64,000 bases of DNA from Labilithrix sp. (GTDB lineage: Bacteria; Myxococcota_A; Polyangia; Polyangiales; Polyangiaceae): positions 48,241 through 112,240 of the forward strand of contig JAHBWE010000028.1 in NCBI GenBank assembly GCA_019637155.1, written 5' to 3'. The first letter of the stretch is position 1, and each line of letters opens with the position of its first letter. Below the pieces are notes generated by a model. That model was not told where the DNA came from. It saw only the letters and a list, made by a program, of their open reading frames with translations, and did not search any database. Below, piece after piece: positions 17,133 to 24,572 of the stretch. The position numbers and the translations under genes are program-made.

Positions 17133-18677
17133 GTGAGCGATCCGATCACGATGTCGAAGTCTGCCCGCGAGTCGCTCTCACGCGGGCTGAACGCGCTCCA
17201 GGCCGATCCGAGCGTGCCGAGCCATCTCGTCGAGCTCGCGGCGCCGATCGCGCAGGCGATGGGCGCGCTGCACCAGCTCGAGAAGACGAGCCAGCTCGCG
17301 CCGCACGCGGAGGTCGCGCTCAACCACGTCCGCGGCGCGCTCGCGCAGCTCCAGGCGGCGCCGCCCAACCACCCCGCGGTGACGAACGCGCTCGACAACG
17401 TCGCGAAGTCGCTCACGGTGGTGCACGCGCTGAGCCGCATGGCGACAGGCGCAGCCCCGCTCGTCCCCGGCGGCGCCGCAGCCCCGGCAGCGAAGCCGGC
17501 AGAGCCCGCAAACTCACCACCCGCACCTGCCGTTGGTCCCGGCCGCACGCTGGCGCCGAACCCACCGCCCGCCGCCGGCCAACCCGCATTCGGCGGGGCC
17601 GGACCGGCCCCGAAGCCAGCTCCAGGCCTCGCCGCAAGTGGCCCGACGCCGGGAGGCGGCCCGACGCAGAATCCGGCGCTCGGCGCAGGCGCAGGGGGCG
17701 GACTCGGCGCGGGTGCGGGGGCCGGCGCGGCGCTGAATCCGGGGTTCGGCGCAGGTCCGGCCGCGGGCGGCGGGCTCGGCGCGGGCGGCGCGGCCGCGGG
17801 TGCGGGGGCCGGCGCGGCGCTGAATCCGGGGCTCGGCGCAGGTTCGAGCCCGGCGCAGAATCTGGCTCCGGGCCTCGGCGCGGGCGCGGGCGCGGCGCTG
17901 AATCCAACTCCGGGCCTTGGCGCGGGTCCGGGCGCAGCGCTGAATCCGGGTTTTGGCGCCAATCCGGGGACACCGCAGAATCCGGCTGTTCCGGCGGGGT
18001 CGCCGGACTTCTCTGCGCATGCGCCGACGGTGGCGGCGCAGCCGGGGGCCACGCTGAACGCGCCGCTCCGGCCGCCCCCCGGGTTCGCCTCGACCGCGCC
18101 GGTCGGCGCGCAGGTCCCGCAGCCCCAGCAGCGCCCCGGCTCGCAGCCGAGCTTCTCGCAGCCACAAGCCGCTCACGCTCCCGGTGCCGCACCCCATGGA
18201 GCTCATGCGGCTCATGCTCACGCGGCTCACGCACCTCATGCGCCTGCTCCGGCGCCTGCGAATCCAATGGTCGCGCGCGACCCGTTCGCCGCGGCAGGGC
18301 CGAAACCGGCGACGCCGAGCATGCCGGTCCCGGCGCCGCCCGCGGCGGGCAACATGCAGCTCATCCCGGCGGACCTCGGCGCGCACAGCCCGACGAATTT
18401 CTACAAGGGACTCTCGGGCAACGACATCATCGACCACGGCGGCCTCTTCGTGTCGACGTACGTGCCGCCGAAGATCGGCACTCCTGTCCGTCTCAAGGTC
18501 TCGCTTCCCGGCGGCTACGAGTTCGAGGCGAACGCGGTGGTGAAGTGGACGCGCGAGCAAGGAGGCGATGCACCGCCGGGCTTCGGCGCGCGCTTCACCG
18601 CCATCACGAACGAAGCGCGCCAGCTCATCTACCGCTACGTCCGCAACCGCGAGCCGCTCTTCTACGACGACCTCTGA
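17133..18677 (+). CDS. PilZ-domain protein with long Gly/Ala/Pro/Asn linker
   Basis: A 514-aa protein starting at GTG 17133. An N-terminal helical region of about 110 residues is followed by about 280 residues of low complexity, including repeated AGAALNPG/LGAG elements and a His/Ala stretch (HGAHAAHAHAAHAPHAP). The final 110 residues form a PilZ-like domain with VSLPGGYEFEANAVVKWTRE and GFGARF, matching the myxobacterial PilZ subtype. PilZ domains usually bind c-di-GMP, but the canonical RxxxR and D/NxSxxG motifs are not obvious, so ligand binding is uncertain. Confidence 0.8.
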   Translation: MSDPITMSKSARESLSRGLNALQADPSVPSHLVELAAPIAQAMGALHQLEKTSQLAPHAEVALNHVRGALAQLQAAPPNHPAVTNALDNVAKSLTVVHALSRMATGAAPLVPGGAAAPAAKPAEPANSPPAPAVGPGRTLAPNPPPAAGQPAFGGAGPAPKPAPGLAASGPTPGGGPTQNPALGAGAGGGLGAGAGAGAALNPGFGAGPAAGGGLGAGGAAAGAGAGAALNPGLGAGSSPAQNLAPGLGAGAGAALNPTPGLGAGPGAALNPGFGANPGTPQNPAVPAGSPDFSAHAPTVAAQPGATLNAPLRPPPGFASTAPVGAQVPQPQQRPGSQPSFSQPQAAHAPGAAPHGAHAAHAHAAHAPHAPAPAPANPMVARDPFAAAGPKPATPSMPVPAPPAAGNMQLIPADLGAHSPTNFYKGLSGNDIIDHGGLFVSTYVPPKIGTPVRLKVSLPGGYEFEANAVVKWTREQGGDAPPGFGARFTAITNEARQLIYRYVRNREPLFYDDL

Positions 18678-18707
18678 TCCCGACGCGCTCACCGAGCGTC
18701 ATCGTCC

Positions 18708-18804
18708 GCCTCGTCGCTTCAGATTCGTCGGTTCATTCGCCTCGTCGCTTCAGCTTCGTCGGTTTCATCTGCCTCGTCTGTGGAGTGACTGAGGAGTGAC
18801 TGAG
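18708..18804. repeat. 31-bp and 11-bp tandem repeats downstream of the PilZ gene
   Basis: Units starting GCCTCGTCGCTTCAG occur at 18708 and 18739 with a partial third copy (GCCTCGTCTG) at 18771; then GAGTGACTGAG is repeated exactly at 18783-18793 and 18794-18804. The next gene starts 20 bp downstream. Confidence 0.85.
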
Positions 18805-18823
18805 GACGTCCTGTGGGGACGGT

Positions 18824-20383
18824 GTGAAGAAGCTGGGCGGATGTCGCGACGACGTTGCGCACGGCGAGGCGACGGCGAACGTCGGGCCCCACTTCCGCGA
18901 GATCACGCGCGCGTCCACGTGCGGCAAGCCACGTGTCCCCGCGCGCGTCCGTGTGGCGTCGGAGGAGCTCGCGCAGGCGCTGCGGCGCGAGCTCGGCGAC
19001 GAGACCGAGATCGTGTGCGCGCCGACGCCCGAGCTCGACGAGGTCTTCGCGTCGCTCATCGAGCATCTCGACAACGCGCCCGACGACGACGCCGAGGACG
19101 CCACGTACCTCACCGCGGGCCTGACCCCGGACGTGATCGCGCGGCTCTTCCGCGCCGCGGCGACGGTCTATCGCGCGCAGCCCTGGCGGCTCCTGCCGAA
19201 CGACGACGCGCGGATCGCGGTGACGATCGCGGCGCTCGACGTCCGCGACGCGCGCCTCTCGGTGATCGGTCAGATGGGCGAGAGCCACGGCCTCGTGCTC
19301 TTTCCGAGCCAGGCCTCGTACGAGCGCTTCCTCGACGCGACCGACGACGCGTTCGCCGGTGGCGCGCCTCCGCAGCTTCCACCGCACGTGACCCTCAACT
19401 TCATCGGCCGCGACGAGCTCGAGAAGGAGCTGCAAGCCGAGATCGTCGCGCACCGATGGAGCATCGCGGGCCCGCGCGCGTATCCGCTCCCTCTCGTCGT
19501 CGACGACGACGGGATCGCGCGCCCGCCCGCCGCGCGCGAGGTCGCGGTCCTCGAGGCGCTCTCGCTCGCGGTCAGCAAGCTGCTCGAGATCGAGGCCGTC
19601 GGGGTCGCGGACGCGTTCATCGGCGCCGAGTCGATCGTCGAGACGTTCGAGGTCGAGTCGTCGCTCGGACCGGTGAACGTCGAGCTCACGATACCTCCTC
19701 CCGGGAGCGGGCTCGAACGCAACCCCTACGCCGTGGAGCTCGACATCCACGCTCACGTCACCGCGATCGAGGACGAAGACGACGAGACCGCCGCCGAGAT
19801 CGAGGACGTGCTCGTCGAGCGGTTCGCGCGCTCGCCCGAGGCCGAGCCGCTCGACGACGACGCGCCGGTCTGGGTCGCGCGTCTGCTCGATCTGGCGCGG
19901 TCGTATCACGGCGTCGCGGTGACCGAGCTGTCGCCGGACGTCTTCGAGGAGATCGTGTTCGAAGATCTGCCGCGGAAGGTGAGCTGCGAGCCGGACGTCG
20001 CGCCGGAGGTCGTCGCGACGCTGCGCGCCTTCGTCGCCTACCTGACGCGCGAGCATGGCCTCGCGAAGGTCGCGGGCTGCGCGTCCGTCCTCGGCGACGG
20101 CGCGGAGGTCAAGCTTCGCAAGCGCCTCTCCGACCCACGCTACTTCGGGATGACGAAGTCGATCTTCATGGGCGCAAGGGCCGCGGGCGTCGACCTCGCG
20201 AACGAGTCCGACGTGACCGCCTTCATGACGGAGATAATGAGCGAAAAGGTCGCTCGGATGGCGTACCCGAGCGCCCCGCTCGGCCTCCCCGACGCGCCCG
20301 CCCCACGCCCTTCTCCGGAGTCACGCGCGAAGAAGAAGAAGCGCAAGGCGCAGCGCGCGAGCCGCCGCAAGAGCCGCCACTGA
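18824..20383 (+). CDS. uncharacterised protein with a basic C-terminal tail
   Basis: A 519-aa soluble protein whose family I could not name. GTG 18824 has a GGGGA ribosome-binding site about 5 nt upstream. The central region contains a QMGESHGLVLFPS segment typical of uncharacterised proteins with mixed alpha/beta folds; a long acidic stretch (EDEDDETAAEIED) sits between two halves that may be related. The C-terminus ends in a very basic tail (KKKKRKAQRASRRKSRH), suggesting nucleic acid or acidic partner binding. No signal peptide or membrane segment. Confidence 0.7.
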   Translation: MKKLGGCRDDVAHGEATANVGPHFREITRASTCGKPRVPARVRVASEELAQALRRELGDETEIVCAPTPELDEVFASLIEHLDNAPDDDAEDATYLTAGLTPDVIARLFRAAATVYRAQPWRLLPNDDARIAVTIAALDVRDARLSVIGQMGESHGLVLFPSQASYERFLDATDDAFAGGAPPQLPPHVTLNFIGRDELEKELQAEIVAHRWSIAGPRAYPLPLVVDDDGIARPPAAREVAVLEALSLAVSKLLEIEAVGVADAFIGAESIVETFEVESSLGPVNVELTIPPPGSGLERNPYAVELDIHAHVTAIEDEDDETAAEIEDVLVERFARSPEAEPLDDDAPVWVARLLDLARSYHGVAVTELSPDVFEEIVFEDLPRKVSCEPDVAPEVVATLRAFVAYLTREHGLAKVAGCASVLGDGAEVKLRKRLSDPRYFGMTKSIFMGARAAGVDLANESDVTAFMTEIMSEKVARMAYPSAPLGLPDAPAPRPSPESRAKKKKRKAQRASRRKSRH

Positions 20384-20754
20384 GCCCACACGCGCCGTCC
20401 TCGCGGCGCGCCAGGGCCGCGCCACGGCTCGACTTCAGGCGCAACAGCAGTCGCCACGGAGCCGGGCGCGGCCAGCGGCTCCGGACGCGGCGAACGGCGC
20501 GGCCGCACAGCGACGGCTCCGGACGCGCGGCCTCACCGCCACCTGCAACCCGGGCGGCGCGGGGCGCGGAACGATCGCGAGGCGACGACTCCAGACGCGG
20601 CCACGGTCGCGCGGGACGATCGGCGCGGCGAACGGCTCCGGCCGCGGTCCTCGGCGCGGCGAACGTAGAGCAGCTGCGGAGCCGTCGCACGGCGCGCCTT
20701 GCCGTCATCACGATCGCGAGCGGCTGCTGAATCACGAAATCGTCCGGGCAAACA
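20384..20754. other. gene-free tract with a degenerate repeated motif
   Basis: About 370 bp of GC-rich sequence in which variants of CGGCTCCGGACGCGGC recur roughly every 40-70 bp (near 20478, 20513, 20589 and 20633). Frames are open on both strands but encode only Arg/Pro/Ala-rich sequence; I see no gene. Confidence 0.7.
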
Positions 20755-20783
20755 TTGACACCATTTACTGTCACAGTTATAAC
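20755..20783 (+). promoter_or_regulatory. near-consensus sigma70 promoter with overlapping inverted repeat
   Basis: TTGACA (20755-20760), a 17-bp spacer and TATAAC (20778-20783), about 77 bp before the desaturase start. The spacer and -10 contain ACTGT-C-ACAGT, a perfect 5-bp inverted repeat, then GTTATAAC (8-bp palindrome) and another ACAGT. Such symmetry across a promoter suggests an operator; the MerR-type regulator in the operon is one candidate. Confidence 0.75.
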
Positions 20784-20860
20784 AGTTCCACTTCACGGCA
20801 GGACACTTTCCACTGCATGGCAGGCGGGAGAGGTGCGCGTGCCGTCGACGGAGGAAACCA

Positions 20861-21964
20861 ATGATGCAGTTCGAGTCCGAGGCGGCGCGCCTCGAGAGCT
20901 TTGGGCGTTCCATCGACGCCATCCGGAAGGACGTGGAGGCGCGCGTCGGCGCGGCGGACCTCGCGCGCGTGCGGTGGCTGCGGCGGCTGTCGCGCGGGCT
21001 CGAGATCGCCGGGCGTGGGGCGATTCACTTCTCGTTCGAGCCGATCGGGTTCGGGGCCGGCGTCGTGATGCTCTGGCTCCACAAGCAGCTCGAGGCGACC
21101 GAGATCGGGCACACCGCGCTGCACGGCGCGTACGACCGCTTCGGCAGGGACACCGGGTTTCACTCGGCGTCGTTCGGGTGGCGCGTGCCGATCGACGAGG
21201 CGTCGTGGCGGCATGGGCACAACGTGCGTCATCACGGGAACACCAACGTCGCGGGCAAGGACCCGGACGTTCACTTCGGACCGATCCGGCTCACGGAGCA
21301 CACGCCGTGGAACCCGTTCCATCGGTTCCAGGTGCCCTTCGCGCTCCTCGTGCTGTTCCCGACGTTCACGTTCATGATGAACCTCCACTTCACCGGCGTG
21401 AACGACGCGTGGGCGAACAACGGACGCGGCGGCATGGACTTCCTCGAGGACCGCTCGCTCCGATCGCGCCTCCACGCGCACGGCCGCGCGCTGCGGAAAT
21501 ACGTGCCGTACTACGCCTACGAGTACGGCCTCTTCCCCGCCCTCGCCGGGCCGTTCTGGTGGAAGGTGCTGCTCGGCAACTGGCTCGCCGAGACGATGCG
21601 CGACGTCTACTCGGCGGCGACGATCTTCTGCGGCCACGTCGGACCCGACACCGCCGCCTACCCGGAAGGCGACAAGGCGGCGAGCCGCGGCGCGTGGTAC
21701 GCGCGGCAAGTCGAGGCGACGAACGACTTCGAGGTCGGCCCCACGTTGAGCGTGCTCTGTGGCGGGCTCGACCGCCAGATCGAGCATCACCTGTTCCCCA
21801 AGCTCGCGCCCGAACGGCTCCGCGAGATCGCCCCTGCGGTGCGCCGCGCGTGCGAAGAGCACGGCGTCGCGTACCGCACCGACACGTGGCCCGCGACGTT
21901 GAAGAAGGCCTTCGCGCACCTCCGAACGCTCTCGCTCCGCGAAGCGATGGTGGAGATGGCATGA
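20861..21964 (+). CDS. membrane fatty acid desaturase
   Basis: A 367-aa integral-membrane di-iron desaturase. Three histidine boxes are present: HTALH at 84-88, HNVRHH at 120-125 and QIEHH at 306-310; the last, with Q, resembles the front-end/linoleoyl-CoA type desaturases. It would introduce a double bond into a fatty acyl chain. The start is preceded by GGAGG about 6 nt upstream; ATG 20864 is a possible alternative. It is followed by a MerR regulator (ATGA overlap), so regulation by that protein is plausible. Confidence 0.88.
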   Translation: MMQFESEAARLESFGRSIDAIRKDVEARVGAADLARVRWLRRLSRGLEIAGRGAIHFSFEPIGFGAGVVMLWLHKQLEATEIGHTALHGAYDRFGRDTGFHSASFGWRVPIDEASWRHGHNVRHHGNTNVAGKDPDVHFGPIRLTEHTPWNPFHRFQVPFALLVLFPTFTFMMNLHFTGVNDAWANNGRGGMDFLEDRSLRSRLHAHGRALRKYVPYYAYEYGLFPALAGPFWWKVLLGNWLAETMRDVYSAATIFCGHVGPDTAAYPEGDKAASRGAWYARQVEATNDFEVGPTLSVLCGGLDRQIEHHLFPKLAPERLREIAPAVRRACEEHGVAYRTDTWPATLKKAFAHLRTLSLREAMVEMA

Positions 21965-22770
21965 GCGGCGAAGGCGTCGTGCAAGCCGCGCTCGACCTGG
22001 CGATGGGTGTGCTACTCCCGGAGCTCGAGATGGGCGACGGAGAGGCAGACCTGACGATCGACGACCTCGCGGCGCGCTCGCAGGTCCCGAGCCGCACGAT
22101 CCGCTTCTACCAATCGAAGGGCGTGTTGCCGAAGCCCGAGATGAAGGGGCGCGTCGCGTACTACGGGCAGAAGCACGTCGAGCGGCTCGAGCTCATCGCT
22201 TCGCTCCAGGATCGCGGGCTCCGCATCGAGGCGATCCGCGAGCTCGTCCTCCGGATCGATCGCGGCGAGGTCGACATCGGCGAGTGGCTCGGGCTCGAGG
22301 CGCAGCTGCAGCAGCCATGGGACGACGATCAGCCGCGCACGGTGACGGAGGAGGAGCTCTACGAGCTCTCCGGCCGCAAGCGGGTCGGGCTCCTCAACGA
22401 CCTCGTTCGCGGGAAGCTCGTCGAGCGACGCGGCAACGTGCTCTTCGTGCCGAGCCCGGCGCTGCTCGCGATCGCGACGCGGCTCGAGGGCGCCGGCCTC
22501 GACCTCGACGTCGTCATGAAGGCGCGCACGATCCTCGAGAAGCACATCGGCCGCGCGGCGAAGGAGCTCACCGAGCTCGCGGTCGACCGCGCCGGCGCCG
22601 CCGACGAGCTCGATCCCGCGAAGACGGTCGAGCACCTCCGACCGCTCGCGATGGAGGGCGTGCGCGTCCTCTTCGCGCACGCGATGCAGAACGAGCTCCG
22701 CGAGATCGCGCGCTCGCCGAAGGTCGCCAAGGTCAGCGCCCGCAGAGCGCGCGCGGATCGTCGGTCATGA
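21961..22770 (+). CDS. MerR-family transcriptional regulator
   Basis: A 269-aa regulator whose ATG overlaps the desaturase TGA, so it is translationally coupled. Residues 32-100 contain the MerR winged helix (LTIDDLAARSQVPSRTIRFY then the wing GRVAYYG). It is longer than minimal MerR proteins: a C-terminal domain of about 170 residues replaces the usual short coiled coil and includes helical elements, so ligand binding or dimerisation there is likely. The upstream promoter carries inverted repeats that could be its operator. It overlaps the convergent GDPD gene by 38 bp. Confidence 0.85.
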   Translation: MSGEGVVQAALDLAMGVLLPELEMGDGEADLTIDDLAARSQVPSRTIRFYQSKGVLPKPEMKGRVAYYGQKHVERLELIASLQDRGLRIEAIRELVLRIDRGEVDIGEWLGLEAQLQQPWDDDQPRTVTEEELYELSGRKRVGLLNDLVRGKLVERRGNVLFVPSPALLAIATRLEGAGLDLDVVMKARTILEKHIGRAAKELTELAVDRAGAADELDPAKTVEHLRPLAMEGVRVLFAHAMQNELREIARSPKVAKVSARRARADRRS

Positions 22771-23476
22771 CGCCGTCGGCGCCCATGCCGAAGAGGCGCT
22801 GCGCCTCGGCCGGGTCGTCGATCGTCCAGAAGTCGACGCGGAGCCCGACGATGTGGAACCGATCGATCGCGGCCTGGCTCGCGAACTGAACGCCGTACGC
22901 ACGCCGCGGCACCTGCGCGGCGTGCCCGCTCGGCCGCATCCACTTGAGCGCCGCGCGCGGCACGAACATCAGCCTCGCGACCTCGTTCGGCGAGAGCCCG
23001 GTCTCGCCCGCGTACCCGAGCGCACGCGCACGCGCGAGGTTCCGCCCCGAGAAGCTCGCGATGCGCACGCGCCCCTCCGCCTTCTGCGCGCGGATCGCGC
23101 GGAGGAGCGCCGGGATCATGTCCGGCGACGTCTGCTTCGCGTCGACGTTGAAGAGGATCCCCGGAAACGCCTCGAGCGCCTCTTCGAGGAGCGGCATGCG
23201 ATAGACGACACCCGGCGCGAACACGCCGGCGCGACGCGGCGTGAAGCGCGCGCCCATGTCCCAGCGCCGCACCTCGGACCAGCTCGCGTCGGCGATCGCG
23301 CGCGCGACGCCTGCCGCGCGTTCGCCGGTGGCGTCATGCGAGAGCACGACACGACCGTCCCGCGTCATGTGCGCGTCGGTCTCGATCGCATCGGCCCCGA
23401 GCGACAACGCGAGCGCAAACGACTCGAGCGTATTCTCCGGCAACTCGAAGCTCGCGCCACGATGCGCGTAGATCAT
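22733..23476 (-). CDS. glycerophosphodiester phosphodiesterase
   Basis: A 247-aa GDPD-family enzyme that hydrolyses glycerophosphodiesters to glycerol-3-phosphate and an alcohol. The TIM-barrel catalytic residues are visible: HRG at 5-7, ENT at 14-16, ETD at 32-34 and HD at 47-48, with a later VDAK metal region. No signal peptide, so cytoplasmic. It overlaps the MerR gene's 3' end by 38 bp on the opposite strand. Next to the desaturase operon it would fit phospholipid remodelling, but the link is inference. Confidence 0.9.
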   Translation of the reverse strand: MIYAHRGASFELPENTLESFALALSLGADAIETDAHMTRDGRVVLSHDATGERAAGVARAIADASWSEVRRWDMGARFTPRRAGVFAPGVVYRMPLLEEALEAFPGILFNVDAKQTSPDMIPALLRAIRAQKAEGRVRIASFSGRNLARARALGYAGETGLSPNEVARLMFVPRAALKWMRPSGHAAQVPRRAYGVQFASQAAIDRFHIVGLRVDFWTIDDPAEAQRLFGMGADGVMTDDPRALCGR

Positions 23477-23499
23477 CGACGCATCCTAATCGACCCCCG

Positions 23500-24400
23500 C
23501 GGCGAGGGAGGACGCGGTGTGGCCAGGACGCGCGACCGCAGGCGGGACGCCACGAGCGACGCGCGGGCACGGACGAGCGACCCGCGGCGGGAGGTGCGAG
23601 CGATGCGCGGGCGGGCGGGACGCGCGAGCGGACGAGCGACCGACGCGCGGCGGGACGCGCGAGCGATGCGCGAACGACGCGCGAGCAGAACGCGCGAACA
23701 ACGCGTGGGCGGGACACGCGACCGACGGCCGGGACGCGCGAACGACGCGCCAGCGGGACGCGCGAGCGATGCGCGAACAAACGCGCGGGCGGGACGCGCG
23801 AGCGATGTGCGGGCGGGACGCGCGGGCGGGACGCGCGAGCGATGTGCGGGCGGGATGCGCAACCGACGCGCCAGCGGGACGCGCAACCGACGCGCGGGCA
23901 CGGGCGAGCGACCGACGCGCGGGAGGATGGGATGCGCGGGAGGATGGGACACGCAAACCCAGCGGGACGCGCGAGCGACGTGACGCGGGATGCGCAACCG
24001 ACGCGCCGGCGGGACGCGAGCGATGCGGGCAGGACGCGCGACCGACCGACGCGCGGACACGAGCGACCGACGCGCGGGCGCGCGACCGACGCGCGAACCC
24101 AGCGGGACGCGAGCCGACGCGCGAGCGCGCGACCGACGCGCGAGCGCGCGACCGACGCGCGAGCGCGCGACCGACGCGCGAGCGCGCGACCGACGAGCGC
24201 GGCCTGCGCAACGGGACGAGCGGCCAACGCGCGGGATGCGCGAGCGGGACGCGCGGCCGACGCGCGGCAGGACGCTCGAGCGATGTGCGGGACGAGCGGC
24301 CGCGCCGGCGGCGGGACGCGCGAGCGATGCGCGGCCGGCCGAAGGAGCTGCGTCGCTCCGGCGCGGGCCGATCCGCGACGGCGCGGATCGACTGCAAGCT
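23500..24400. repeat. about 0.9 kb degenerate CGCG-rich repeat tract
   Basis: A low-complexity tract built from variants of GGGACGCGCGAGCGAYGCGCGGGC. All six frames stay open for long stretches, but the translations are Arg/Ala/Asp or Arg/Pro/Ser low-complexity sequence with no domain, and no ribosome-binding site stands out. I treat it as non-coding. Confidence 0.8.
24115..24190. repeat. four perfect copies of a 19-bp unit
   Basis: CGACGCGCGAGCGCGCGAC repeated exactly at 24115-24133, 24134-24152, 24153-24171 and 24172-24190, within the degenerate tract. Perfect identity suggests recent expansion. Confidence 0.95.
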
Positions 24401-24441
24401 GCCCTAGGGCGTGGAGGCGGTGTGCCGCGCACGCGGCGCAG

Positions 24442-24477
24442 CACTAATAGTAATGTAATATCATGCAAATAGAAGCA
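24442..24477. promoter_or_regulatory. AT-rich island before the DUF1501 cassette
   Basis: A strikingly A/T-rich stretch in this genome, containing TAATGT and TAATAT (24456-24461), about 100 bp before the first gene of the cassette. It probably contains the promoter; no -35 box is convincing. Confidence 0.45.
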
Positions 24478-24572
24478 CTCGCCGCGGCGCGAGAGCGGCG
24501 GTGCGCCTTAATTCGGACGGCGAATGGTGGTTGAGACTCGACTCCCCCACATTCACGGAGCAGGGAGGTGCC

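Noticed and set aside
20533..20922. Minus-strand frame of about 130 codons before the desaturase
   Set aside because: Overlaps the promoter and has no recognisable domain; composition is Arg/Ser-rich.
24115..24190. CRISPR-like array
   Set aside because: Perfect 19-bp units touch each other with no spacers, and no cas genes are near.
23517..24407. Frames of about 300 codons on both strands in the CGCG repeat tract
   Set aside because: Low-complexity translations produced by the repeats; no conserved residues or start signals.
24501..24572. Upstream extension of the CxxCH lipoprotein
   Set aside because: An earlier ATG would remove the clean lipoprotein signal; the GTG at 24573 has a good ribosome-binding site.
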